Below are positions 24,975 through 33,168 of a DNA stretch of 64,000 nt, piece after piece (the first letter of the stretch is position 1; every line of letters begins with the position of its first letter). Source of the DNA: Streptomonospora mangrovi (GTDB taxonomy: Bacteria; Actinomycetota; Actinomycetes; Streptosporangiales; Streptosporangiaceae). The translations under genes were made by a program, and so were the position numbers. The DNA is taken from positions 124,001 through 188,000 of the forward strand of contig NZ_JAJAQC010000005.1 in the NCBI RefSeq assembly GCF_027604915.1, given 5' to 3'. The notes under the pieces are model-generated. The model saw nothing but the letters and a program-made list of their open reading frames with translations, made no database searches and was not told the DNA's origin.

Positions 24975-25535
24975 GTGCCCGTCCCTCCTGCCCTCAATCA
25001 GCTACCGTCCGTGACGATACCGCTCGGCCTACTGGTCCCCTGGCAGAAAGAGCATTACTTCGACCCCACCGCACCCCGCATCAACTTCCGCTGCCGGGCC
25101 CACACCTTCTGGGGCGACACCGCCCTCTTCCCGCTCGTCCACGCCTTCCTCGACGCCTGCGCATCCGACCAGCCCGACGACTACCGCTACGTCTTCAACC
25201 TCCTCGGCAGCGAACTGGCCGCCAACGCCATCCGGCACTCCCTCTCGGGCGACCCCGGCGGCACCTACACCCTGCGCGTGGACCGCTCCGCCACCGGCAT
25301 GACCGTGACCTGCCGCGACGCCGGAATACCCGTGGACCGCCCGTGGGACATCCGCAACCGCCGCTACCTCTCCCCCGACCCCAACGCCCTCAACCCCGAG
25401 GTCGACGCCGGGCGGGGCCTGGCCCTGATCGACCTCCTGTCCACCTCCTGGGGCGACAACGGCATGGTCACCCACCGCCATGTCTGGTTCCACCTGGACT
25501 ACGACATGTCCGACAACGCCTGGTCCACCGCCTGA
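24975..25535 (+). CDS. RsbW-like ATP-binding protein (anti-sigma factor type)
   Basis: The 186-residue protein has a single HATPase domain of the type found in actinobacterial anti-sigma regulators. The N-box is YVFNLLGSELAANAIRHS; the G1 and G2 regions are VTCRDAGIPVDRPW and EVDAGRGLALIDLLSTSWG. No kinase dimerisation region is present. I chose the GTG at 24975 because GAAGGAG lies five bases upstream. It diverges from the XRE-DUF5753/DUF397 pair, an arrangement repeated many times in streptomycete genomes, and is close to an RsbU-like phosphatase gene. Its partner sigma or regulator is unknown. Confidence 0.87.
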   Translation: MPVPPALNQLPSVTIPLGLLVPWQKEHYFDPTAPRINFRCRAHTFWGDTALFPLVHAFLDACASDQPDDYRYVFNLLGSELAANAIRHSLSGDPGGTYTLRVDRSATGMTVTCRDAGIPVDRPWDIRNRRYLSPDPNALNPEVDAGRGLALIDLLSTSWGDNGMVTHRHVWFHLDYDMSDNAWSTA

Positions 25536-25575
25536 AGCGGACCGGGGGCCGGGGCCAGGGGCGGGCGGGCAGCGC

Positions 25576-26622
25576 TCAAGGGCGCCCGAGGGTGCTCTCG
25601 CGGGGGATCAGGGCGAACCCGGGCCGGATGTGGCGCGGGGGCTCGGGAGACACGGGAGACACGGACGACTCGGGGGTCGCGGCGGGGCCGGGGCGCAGGC
25701 GGGCGAGGAGGGCGTCCACCGCCTCCCGGGCGATCGCCTGCTTGTGGGGAGCGATGGTGGTCAGGGTGGCCGCGCAGTAGCGGCCGTCCTCGATGTCGTC
25801 AAACCCCACCACCGCCACGTCCTCGGGCACGCGCAGCCCGCGTTCGCCCAGCGTGCGCATGGCCCCGATCGCGACCAGGTCGTTGTAGCAGAACACCGCG
25901 TCGGGCGCGGCCCCCGAATCCAGCAGGCGGGCCATCGCCCGCGCCCCGTCGGCGCGGGTGTAGCCGTCCGTGGTGGCCACCAGGTCCTCCCCGGCCGCCG
26001 CGCCCGCCGCCGACACCTCCTCCCGCCAGCCGCGCAGCCGCAGGTGCGCGGGCTGGCGGGTGCGGCCGTGGCGGGCGCCAAGGAACGCGATACGCCGCCG
26101 CCCCAGCTCCAGCAGGTGCCGCGTCGCCGCGCGGGCGGCGGCCACGTTGTCGATGGCGATGTGGTCGTAGGGCGCCTCGTACTCCCGCTCGCCCAGCAGC
26201 ACCAGCGGCGCGTCGGAGCCGCGCGCGGCCAGGTCCTCGTTCTCCAGCTCGATCGGGCTCAGGATCAGCCCGTCGATCAACCCGGCGCGCACGCCCCGGA
26301 TGAACAGCACCTCCTGGTCGCGCCGCCCGTGGGTGTGGTCCAGCAGCACGGTGTAGTCCCGGCCGGCCGCGTAGGCGATGACCTCCTCGGCCAGCTCGGC
26401 GAAGTAGGGGTTGCCCAGCTCGGGCAGCGCGAGCGCGATGATGCCGGTGCGCCCGGCGCGCAGGTGGCGGGCGGTGAGGTTGGGGCGGTAGCCGAGTTCG
26501 TCAATGGCCTGCTGCACGCGCCGCCGCGTGGCCGGGGTGACGTGGCGGTAGCCGTTGACGACGTTGGACACCGTCTTGGCCGAGACCCCGGCGCGCTCCG
26601 CGACGTCCTTGAGACCGACCAC
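25576..26622 (-). CDS. LacI family transcriptional repressor
   Basis: The protein has the LacI helix-turn-helix at its N-terminus (VGLKDVAERAGVSAKTVSNVVNGYRHVTPATRRRVQQAIDELGYRPNLTARHLR) and a periplasmic-binding-like ligand domain (TGIIALALPELGNPYFAELAEEVIAYA, then VAVVGFDDIEDGRYCAATLTTIAPH). From the GTG at 26622 it has 348 residues, the usual family length, with GAAGG a little upstream. An in-frame ATG at 26748 would add 42 residues of Ala/Gly/Ser repeats encoded by a short tandem repeat, which I consider less likely. It lies next to a secreted glycosidase gene on the opposite strand, probably its target. Confidence 0.9.
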   Translation of the reverse strand: MVGLKDVAERAGVSAKTVSNVVNGYRHVTPATRRRVQQAIDELGYRPNLTARHLRAGRTGIIALALPELGNPYFAELAEEVIAYAAGRDYTVLLDHTHGRRDQEVLFIRGVRAGLIDGLILSPIELENEDLAARGSDAPLVLLGEREYEAPYDHIAIDNVAAARAATRHLLELGRRRIAFLGARHGRTRQPAHLRLRGWREEVSAAGAAAGEDLVATTDGYTRADGARAMARLLDSGAAPDAVFCYNDLVAIGAMRTLGERGLRVPEDVAVVGFDDIEDGRYCAATLTTIAPHKQAIAREAVDALLARLRPGPAATPESSVSPVSPEPPRHIRPGFALIPRESTLGRP

Positions 26623-26680
26623 ACCGCCCCCTTCGCCCGTGGAGCCGCCGCCGGGCGCGTCAGGGGCGGCGGCGCCGCCC

Positions 26681-26735
26681 GCTCCGGCTGTGCTCGCTCC
26701 GGCTGTGCTCGCTCCGGCTGCCCGCTCCGGCTCTG
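26681..26735. repeat. 15-base tandem repeat near the LacI gene start
   Basis: GCTCCGGCTGTGCTC occurs twice in tandem at 26681-26710, followed by two partial copies. It lies between the two possible start codons of the LacI gene and would encode an Ala/Gly/Ser/Thr repeat if the upstream start were used. Confidence 0.75.
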
Positions 26736-26947
26736 CCCGGATTTCCATCGTTATACAGCACGGCCCAGCCCGCCACCCCGGCTTGCCAACCCCGCCCCGC
26801 CACCCCGACCTTCAACCCGACTCCGCAGCTCGGCGCCGCACCCGGCGCCCGCGCGCGGGAGGGCGGGGCGGCGGCGGACGGGCCGGACCCCGTCCGCGAC
26901 TCTGGACAGCGGACGGTGACTGTGCTCTCATCGTGGGTGAACCCGGG

Positions 26948-26964
26948 TTTTCCACGTTGTAAAA
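26948..26964. promoter_or_regulatory. candidate LacI-family operator before the GH2 gene
   Basis: TTTTCCACGTTGTAAAA is a near-perfect 17-base palindrome (arms TTTT.CA and TG.AAAA). It is one of the few AT-rich spots in this region and lies 77 bases before the glycosidase start, where a promoter would be expected. The LacI repressor encoded alongside is the obvious binder. Confidence 0.55.
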
Positions 26965-27040
26965 GCGCGACGCAGGCCGGAGCGAGTGGCGGACACGACC
27001 CGCTCCCGCTCCGGCCGTCCCCCCGTTCCGGAGGCCCCCC

Positions 27041-29356
27041 ATGAGACTCCGCCCCTCCGATCCCCCGGCCCCTCCCCCCGCCCGCATCCGCACCGCCGCA
27101 CCGGCCGCCGTCCTCGCGGCGGCCCTCTCCGCCGCCCTGCTGGCCCCCGCCACACCCGCAGCCGCCGCCGAATGGCAGCCGCTGGAGCCCCCGCTCACCA
27201 CCCCGTGGACCGACGACGTCTCGCCCGACAACGCCCTGCCCGAGTACCCGCGCCCGCAACTGGAGCGGCCCGACTGGCGGAACCTGAACGGCGTGTGGCA
27301 GTGGGCGCCCGCCGCCGAGGGCGAGGCGCCGCCGATCGGCGAGGAACTGGACCGCGACATCCTCGTGCCCTACCCGGTGGAGTCGGCGCTGTCGGGCGTC
27401 GGCGAGGACACCGACCGCATGTGGTACCGCCGCACCTTCACCGTGCCCGACTCCTGGGACGGCCGCCGCGTGCTGCTCCATTTCGACGCCGTGGACTGGC
27501 GCGCCGACGTCTGGGTGAACGGCACCGAGGTGGGCGGCCACTCCGGCGGCTACGACCGGTTCTCCCTCGACGTCACCGACGCCCTGCGCGAGGGCGACAA
27601 CGAGGTGGTCGTGGGCGTGCACGACCCCACCGACGCCGGGTCCCAGCCGGTCGGCAAGCAGCGCGACGAGCCCGGCGGGATCTTCTACACCTCCTACACC
27701 GGCATCTGGCAGACGGTGTGGCTGGAACCGGTCGCCCCCGCCCACGTCACCCGGGTGGACCTCACCCCCGACGTGCCCGGGGAGCGGCTGGACGCGGTGG
27801 TCCACGCCGAGCGCGCGGGCGGCACCACCGCCCGCGTGACCGTGCGCGACGGCGACACCGTGGTAGGCAGCGCGCGCGGGCGCCCCGGCGCCGAGATCTC
27901 TGTGCCGGTGCCCGACCCGCACCTGTGGTCGCCCGGCGACCCGTTCCTCTACGACGTGGAGGTCACCCTGGAGCGGCGGGGCCGGGTGGTGGACCGCGTG
28001 GCGAGCTACGCGGGCATGCGCTCGATCGACACCGCCGAGGTGGACGGCGTGGTGCGCCCGGTCCTCAACGGCGAGTACGTGTTCCAGATGGGCACGCTCG
28101 ACCAGGGGTACTGGCCCGACGGCATCGCGACCGCGCCCACCGACGAGGCGCTGCGCTTCGACATCCAGGCGCACAAGGAGCTGGGCTACAACACCATCCG
28201 CAAGCACGTGAAGGTGGAGCCCGACCGCTGGTACTACTGGGCCGACCGGCTGGGCGTGCTGGTCTGGCAGGACATGCCCTCCATGGCCGAGGTGCCCGAC
28301 GCCGCCGGGCGCGAGCAGTTCGAGACCGAGCTGCGCGAGATGATCGACCAGCACCGCAGCTCCCCCGCCATCACCCACTGGATCCCGTTCAACGAGGGGT
28401 GGGGGCAGTACGACGGCGCCCGCATCGCCGACGAGGTGGCGGCCATGGACCCCTCGCGCCTGGTCACCGGCGCTTCGGGCTGGCACGACACCGGCAACGG
28501 CGACGTGATCGACTCCCACATCTACACCGGGCCGGGCGACCCGGCCCCGGCCACCGGCACGCGCGCCTCGGTGCTGGGCGAGTACGGCGGCCTGGGGCTG
28601 CGGGTGGAGGGCCATGAGTGGAGCCCCGGCAACGGGTTCGGCTACGAGATGGTGTCCGACGGCGCGTCGCTCACCCACCGCTACACCGGCATGCTCGCCG
28701 GGCTCCAGCGGCTGGAGCGCACCAACGGGCTGTCGGGCGCGATCTACACCGAGATCACCGACGTGGAGAACGAGCTGAACGGGCTCTACACCTACGACCG
28801 CCGCGAACTGAAGGTGGACCCGGAGGCGGTGCGGGCCGCGCACGAGGACCTGATCGCGGGGCGGCCGGTGAGCGAGGCGGCCGACCTGCCCGCCGGGGAG
28901 TGGCGCTCGCTGCGGGTCACCACGCCGGGGCACACCGACCGCTACATCCGCCACGCGGACGGGCTGGGGTTCACCGCCGTGGTGGACGGGTCCGGGTCCG
29001 ACCTGCTGAAGGCCGACGCCACGTGGAAGATGGTGCCCGGCCTGGCCGACGACGCCTGCTATTCGCTGGAGTCGCGCAACTACCCCGGCGAGTACCTGCG
29101 CCACCGCGAGGACCGGGTGCGGCGCGACGCCGACGACGGGACGCGGCTGTTCGACCAGGACGCCACGTGGTGCGCGGTGCCGGGGCTGTCGGGCACCGGG
29201 GTGTCGCTGCGGTCCTACAACTACCCCGACCATTTCCTGCGGCACTACGACTCCGAGCTGTGGCTGGCCGGGATGGGCGGGCCGCAGCCCTACGACACCG
29301 CCGAACTGTTCGCCGAGGACGCGAGCTGGGCGGTGGCCGACCCGTGGGCGCCGTGA
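27041..29356 (+). CDS. secreted glycoside hydrolase family 2 protein with C-terminal AbfB domain
   Basis: The 771-residue protein starts with a signal peptide (hydrophobic stretch about residues 19-44, ending ATPAAAAEW). It then shows the GH2 order: sugar-binding jelly-roll (YRRTFTVPDSWDGRRVLLHFDAVDWRADVWVNGTEVGGHSGGYDRF), immunoglobulin-like domain, and TIM barrel. Glu452 in WIPFNEGWGQ fits the acid/base and Glu514 in LGEYGG a possible nucleophile. Residues about 620-771 form an AbfB (CBM42) arabinose-binding module with repeats such as LESRNYPGEYLRH and LRSYNYPDHFLRH. It probably removes a sugar from arabinose-containing plant polysaccharide. The exact substrate is unclear. The neighbouring LacI repressor likely controls it. 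Confidence 0.88.
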   Translation: MRLRPSDPPAPPPARIRTAAPAAVLAAALSAALLAPATPAAAAEWQPLEPPLTTPWTDDVSPDNALPEYPRPQLERPDWRNLNGVWQWAPAAEGEAPPIGEELDRDILVPYPVESALSGVGEDTDRMWYRRTFTVPDSWDGRRVLLHFDAVDWRADVWVNGTEVGGHSGGYDRFSLDVTDALREGDNEVVVGVHDPTDAGSQPVGKQRDEPGGIFYTSYTGIWQTVWLEPVAPAHVTRVDLTPDVPGERLDAVVHAERAGGTTARVTVRDGDTVVGSARGRPGAEISVPVPDPHLWSPGDPFLYDVEVTLERRGRVVDRVASYAGMRSIDTAEVDGVVRPVLNGEYVFQMGTLDQGYWPDGIATAPTDEALRFDIQAHKELGYNTIRKHVKVEPDRWYYWADRLGVLVWQDMPSMAEVPDAAGREQFETELREMIDQHRSSPAITHWIPFNEGWGQYDGARIADEVAAMDPSRLVTGASGWHDTGNGDVIDSHIYTGPGDPAPATGTRASVLGEYGGLGLRVEGHEWSPGNGFGYEMVSDGASLTHRYTGMLAGLQRLERTNGLSGAIYTEITDVENELNGLYTYDRRELKVDPEAVRAAHEDLIAGRPVSEAADLPAGEWRSLRVTTPGHTDRYIRHADGLGFTAVVDGSGSDLLKADATWKMVPGLADDACYSLESRNYPGEYLRHREDRVRRDADDGTRLFDQDATWCAVPGLSGTGVSLRSYNYPDHFLRHYDSELWLAGMGGPQPYDTAELFAEDASWAVADPWAP

Positions 29357-29532
29357 CGGCCGTGGCGGTCGTGACGGCCGCGCGCCCCTGAAGGACCGGC
29401 GTCGGCGGTTCGCCCCGCCGCCGGCGCCGCCCCGCCGCCCGCTCGCACCCGTCCGGCGAGCGGGCGGCGGACTGCGGAGGGCCGGACGCGGGTGTCGGGC
29501 CGGGCAAGCGGGTGTCAGGCAGGCGGTAAGGG

Positions 29533-30156
29533 TCAGGCCGGGCAGCGGGAGCGGAGTTCAGCGACGCCCTCGCCGGTGAGGTCGTCGCAGAACGCGGCGC
29601 GGCCGGTCATGGCCATGATGAGGGCGATCGTGGGACCCGACACCAGCAGGCCGTCGCCGCCGCTGAAGTCGGTGTCGGTGGCCTCCAGCCGCAGGCCCTT
29701 CACACGGGACTTGGCCTCCACCACGAAGTCGCTGCCGTGGTAGTAGGCGGCCAGGCGGGTGAGGACCTCGGGCGGGTGGTCGCGGCGCAGGCCCAGCGGG
29801 CGGCGGATGTCCTCGCCGTGGACCACGGCCTCGCCCAGGTTGGCGATGGGCGGCAGCGGCGAGGTGGTGCTGGTGACCACGCGGCGGAAGCGGTCGAGGG
29901 TGTCGGCCGGTGAGGAGCCCAGGTGCTCCCGCAGCCGCATGGCGACCATGGCGTCGAAGTCGAACCGGCAGCGCAGCACGCCCACCAGCCAGCGCGCCAT
30001 GTTCAGACTGGCCCCGGCGGTGAGGTGGGCCAGGACCTCGCGCACCGACAGGCCCGCGCACAGCGAGGGCGTGGCCCAGTCGGCATCGCTGAGACCGCCG
30101 AGGTCGGCGGCCAGCGCGGCGCGCTCGGAGTGGACCAGGGGCCAGAGTTCGTTCAT
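29533..30156 (-). CDS. mycothiol-dependent maleylpyruvate isomerase/DinB-like family protein
   Basis: The 207-residue protein belongs to the TIGR03083-type group. The N-terminal region LVHSERAALAADLGGLSDADWATPSLCAGLSVREVLAHLTAGA is characteristic, with the metal-site His in LAHL. A second His is in NLGEAVVHGEDIRRPLG. These proteins have a DinB-like four-helix bundle and are often thiol-dependent (mycothiol) enzymes; the reaction here is unknown. ATG at 30156 starts the conserved region. It is single, convergent with the GH2 gene across about 175 bases in which I see no gene. Confidence 0.82.
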   Translation of the reverse strand: MNELWPLVHSERAALAADLGGLSDADWATPSLCAGLSVREVLAHLTAGASLNMARWLVGVLRCRFDFDAMVAMRLREHLGSSPADTLDRFRRVVTSTTSPLPPIANLGEAVVHGEDIRRPLGLRRDHPPEVLTRLAAYYHGSDFVVEAKSRVKGLRLEATDTDFSGGDGLLVSGPTIALIMAMTGRAAFCDDLTGEGVAELRSRCPA

Positions 30157-30418
30157 ACGTACGACCCTACTGACCGGGTACGACAACGGCCGGGTACGAC
30201 AAGCGGGTGCGGCGGGTGCGGCGGTGCGCGCCGAGCCGCGTCGGCCCCCGGCCGCCTCCGTACTGAACCCTCCGGCCCACCCCCATCGCCGGCCGCGTTT
30301 CCGTTCCCCGGCCGCGTCCCGGATCCCGGGCCGCGCGGGCGCACCGGTAGCCTTTCCGGGCGGCTCCCCCGGCCGCGCACCGACGACCCCCCGCAGATCC
30401 CGCAGAAGGGTGGCGACC

Positions 30419-30643
30419 ATGGCCGACTCCACCGAGCACGCCGAGTACGCCGAGACGTTCGCGCTTGTCGACGGCGACGACGACGGCCTGATCTCCGCCG
30501 ACGAGTTCGCCGACCTGCTGGCCCGCCTGGGCCAGGGCCGCGACACCGAGCGGGCCGCCGCCGCCGTGGCGGTGCTGGACTCCGACGGCGACGGCCGGGT
30601 CTCCCTGGCGGAGTTCACCCGCTACATGGCCCAGGGCGGCTGA
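30419..30643 (+). CDS. small EF-hand calcium-binding protein
   Basis: A 74-residue acidic protein with two complete EF-hand loops, DGDDDGLISADE (near residues 18-29) and DSDGDGRVSLAE (near residues 54-65), each followed by a helix. It resembles the calerythrin/CabD group of small actinobacterial calcium-binding proteins, probably acting as a Ca2+ buffer or sensor in the cytosol. The ATG at 30419 follows GAAGGGTGG. It is convergent with a small membrane protein gene 37 bases away. Confidence 0.9.
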   Translation: MADSTEHAEYAETFALVDGDDDGLISADEFADLLARLGQGRDTERAAAAVAVLDSDGDGRVSLAEFTRYMAQGG

Positions 30644-30680
30644 TTCCGCCGCCCCCGGGGCACCCGGGCGCGGCGCGTCC

Positions 30681-31154
30681 TCACCGGCGGAACCGCCCGG
30701 AGGGGCCGAAGTAGTCGTCGTAGAGGTCGCCGCCGCGCCGGACCCCCACCACCGTCAGCACCGCCAGCAGGATCACGCCTCCGGCGATCGGCAGCAGCGA
30801 CGCCCGGAAGTTCGCCGCCCGCTGCTCCTCCACGGTCTCGAAGCACACCCACCGGTCGGTCGTGACGCAGTGCGGCTCGAAGGCGGCGATGAGGTAGCCG
30901 CCGAGCGCGATCAGCCCGAACGCCGCCGCCACCCCCGCGAACCAGGCCAGGACCAGCGCGGCGTCGGTGGCCGCGAAGCTGCGCGGCACCAGCCAACCGC
31001 CCACCACGCACCCGGCCATGATCAGCGGGAAGCCGACGGCCGGGATCAGCCACGTCTGGAAGCCCACGGCGGCCGGGACGAGCACCATCGCGGCGGGCAC
31101 CGACACGTACAGCCCCAGCCGGACGCTCTCCCAGAAACCCAGGTGGCGCTCCAC
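30681..31154 (-). CDS. small membrane protein of unknown function
   Basis: A 157-residue protein with four predicted membrane helices (LGLYVSVPAAMVLVPAAVGF, LIPAVGFPLIMAGCVVGGWLV, ALVLAWFAGVAAAFGLIALGGYLI, LLPIAGGVILLAVLTVVGV). Between helices three and four is a loop with two cysteines, HCVTTDRWVCFE, which may form a disulfide outside the cell. I chose the GTG at 31154 because AAGGAGG lies directly upstream; a longer frame up to 31307 would add only an Arg/Ala-rich stretch. I do not recognise the family. Confidence 0.7.
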   Translation of the reverse strand: MERHLGFWESVRLGLYVSVPAAMVLVPAAVGFQTWLIPAVGFPLIMAGCVVGGWLVPRSFAATDAALVLAWFAGVAAAFGLIALGGYLIAAFEPHCVTTDRWVCFETVEEQRAANFRASLLPIAGGVILLAVLTVVGVRRGGDLYDDYFGPSGRFRR

Positions 31155-31416
31155 CGGCGTCCTCCTTCGCTCGTGGCGTTCAGGCGTGCGGGCGGGCGCC
31201 CGCGTGCGCCCGGTGACAGCATGCCCGTTTTCCCGCGCCGCCGCCGCGCCGCGCGCCCGCGTCGCCGCAGTTGGCGGCCGGGTTTCCGCCCTCTCCGCTC
31301 TTGACACGACCGTGACCGATGGTTTACCCCACCGTTGCCGGGTAGGCGCTCCGACACAGCCTTACGGGGTCCGCGCCGCGGATCCCGACCAGGGAACGAG
31401 GAGGCCGAAGAACGAT

Positions 31417-32244
31417 ATGAGCACCGGCCTGATCATCGCGATCGTCGTGATCGTGCTGCTGGTCGCCGCGGTGGCGGTCGCGGTGGCGGTCATCCTGCCC
31501 CGGCAGCGCACCCGGCACCTGCGCCAGCGGTTCGGCCCCGAGTACGACCGGGCCGTCCAGGAGCACGGCAGCCGCGCCGCCGCCGAGCGGGAGCTGGCCG
31601 CGCGCGAGAAGAAGCACGCGCAACTCGACCTGAAACCCCTCTCCGAGCCGTCCCGGCGGGGGTACGAGACCGGCTGGGCGCGCATCCAGGAGCAGTTCGT
31701 GGACACCCCGGCGGAGTCCGTCCGCGAGGCGCACGACCTGCTCACCCGCCTCATGACCGAGCGCGGCTACCCCACCGAGGACGACGACCGGCGGATCGCG
31801 GCGCTGTCCGTGGAGCACGCGGGCACCCTGGACCGGTACCGCGAGGCCCGCGCGATCAGCCGCCGCACCGGCAGCGGCGAGGCGTCCACCGAGGACATGC
31901 GCAACGCGATGGTGCACTACCGGGCGCTGTTCACCGAACTGCTGGCCAACGGCACCACCGGCAGCACCCCCGCCGACGCGGCGGGCCGCTCCGCCCACGA
32001 CCGGCCGGGGCACGGCACCGGCCACCATGCCGGACACGACGCCGGGCACAGCCCTGGGCACGACGCCGGGCACGACCGCACCGGCCGGACCGACCACGGC
32101 ACCGCGCCGCCTGCCCCGCGCACCGGTGAGCAGGCCGCGCCGGGCGTGACCGCCGCCTCCGGCACCGCCCCCGGCGCCCACGCCCGCCCGTCGGGCGCCC
32201 CGGCGGAGTCCGACGAGCACCGCCGCCACGGCCCCGCGCACTAG
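31417..32244 (+). CDS. membrane-anchored protein with helical domain and His/Gly-rich tail
   Basis: A 275-residue protein of unknown function. Residues 4-27 form one membrane helix (IIAIVVIVLLVAAVAVAVAVIL). A charged helical region follows, containing RIQEQFVDTPAESVREAHDLLTRLMTERGYP and MRNAMVHYRALFTELL. The C-terminal 90 residues are low-complexity, with repeated GHDAGH-like units (residues about 205-230) that could bind metal. The helical core is shared with the next gene, so the two are tandem paralogues. ATG 31417 follows GAGGCCGAAG. Topology suggests an N-terminal anchor with the bulk in the cytosol. Confidence 0.72.
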   Translation: MSTGLIIAIVVIVLLVAAVAVAVAVILPRQRTRHLRQRFGPEYDRAVQEHGSRAAAERELAAREKKHAQLDLKPLSEPSRRGYETGWARIQEQFVDTPAESVREAHDLLTRLMTERGYPTEDDDRRIAALSVEHAGTLDRYREARAISRRTGSGEASTEDMRNAMVHYRALFTELLANGTTGSTPADAAGRSAHDRPGHGTGHHAGHDAGHSPGHDAGHDRTGRTDHGTAPPAPRTGEQAAPGVTAASGTAPGAHARPSGAPAESDEHRRHGPAH

Positions 32245-32334
32245 CCGGTGCCGCGCGGCGCGCTCCGGCCGGAGCCGCACCGACCTCCCGGCGCGCCCCG
32301 CGCGCGCCGCCCCGAGCGAAGGGAGACCCCTCCC

Positions 32335-33048
32335 ATGAGCAGTCCCACACCGAGTTCCAGCCCCCGTCCCGGCGGCCCGCTGAACCACCCGCACGACCCG
32401 GCCGCCCCCGGCGTGCCCGGTGCCGCAGGCGCCCGCGACGACGTCCACGCCGTGGGCTCCGACGGCACGGTGACCCCGGGCGGCACCGGCCAGACCGGCG
32501 ACGCCGCGAGGCACCGCGCGGAGGACCGCTACGCGGCCGAGACCGGCACCCGCACCCCGCCCACCCGGGCCACGACCATCGGCAGCGCCGAACGGCGCGG
32601 GTCCGCCCGCTCCGGATCCGGCCCGCAGAGCACGCCCGCCGGGGGCGGCGCCACCGGTTCCCCGCCGCACGGCTCCCCGGCGGGCGCCGAGGCCGCCTCC
32701 GACGGCCACACGGCCGCACCGGTGGCCTCCGACCGGGCGGCGAGCACCGCGCCGCGCGGCGACGGCGCCGACGTCCTCACGCTGTTCTCCGAGGAGGACC
32801 GCAAGCGGTTCCAGGACAAGTGGCGCGACGCCCAGGGCGACTTCGTGGACGACCCGCGCGCGGCCGTGCACACCGCCGACGAACTCGTGGACGAGGTGCT
32901 GCGCACGCTCACCGCGAAGTTCACCGACCACAAGCGCACCCTTGAGGCGCAGTGGTCGCACCAGGGCGAGGCCGACACCGAGACCCTGCGCACGGCGATG
33001 CGCAGCTACCGGACGTTCTTCCAGCAGTTGCTCCAGACCCGCAACTGA
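32335..33048 (+). CDS. disordered protein with C-terminal helical domain, paralogue of the preceding gene
   Basis: A 237-residue protein. The first 140 residues are a disordered Pro/Gly/Ser/Ala-rich region without membrane helix. The last 95 residues form a helical domain: RKRFQDKWRDAQGDFVDDPRAAVHTADELVDEVLRTLTAKF ... LRTAMRSYRTFFQQLL. This aligns with the preceding protein (QFVDTPAESVREAHDLLTRLM ... MRNAMVHYRALFTELL). The pair is probably co-transcribed across a 90-base gap. ATG 32335 follows AAGGGAGA. Function unknown. Confidence 0.72.
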   Translation: MSSPTPSSSPRPGGPLNHPHDPAAPGVPGAAGARDDVHAVGSDGTVTPGGTGQTGDAARHRAEDRYAAETGTRTPPTRATTIGSAERRGSARSGSGPQSTPAGGGATGSPPHGSPAGAEAASDGHTAAPVASDRAASTAPRGDGADVLTLFSEEDRKRFQDKWRDAQGDFVDDPRAAVHTADELVDEVLRTLTAKFTDHKRTLEAQWSHQGEADTETLRTAMRSYRTFFQQLLQTRN

Positions 33049-33062
33049 CCCGCTCCCCCTCC

Positions 33063-33090
33063 GCCCGCCCCGGCCGTGGCCGGGGCGGGC
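33063..33090 (+). terminator. perfect GC-rich hairpin
   Basis: GCCCGCCCCGGCC and GGCCGGGGCGGGC pair perfectly around GT, 14 bases after the stop of the preceding gene. There is no T-run. It probably ends the two-gene unit and may also stop the convergent flavoprotein transcript. Confidence 0.7.
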
Positions 33091-33168
33091 TTCGGCTGTC
33101 GGGGCGCGGGCGCGGAGTGCCGGGGGCGCGCCGCGAAGCGGCGGCCCTCAGCGCCGAAGGCCGCCGGG

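Noticed and set aside
26623-26748. Extended N-terminus for the LacI repressor
   Set aside because: It would add 42 residues of Ala/Gly/Ser repeats from a tandem DNA repeat; the family length and a ribosome-like site fit the GTG at 26622 better, although the longer form cannot be excluded.
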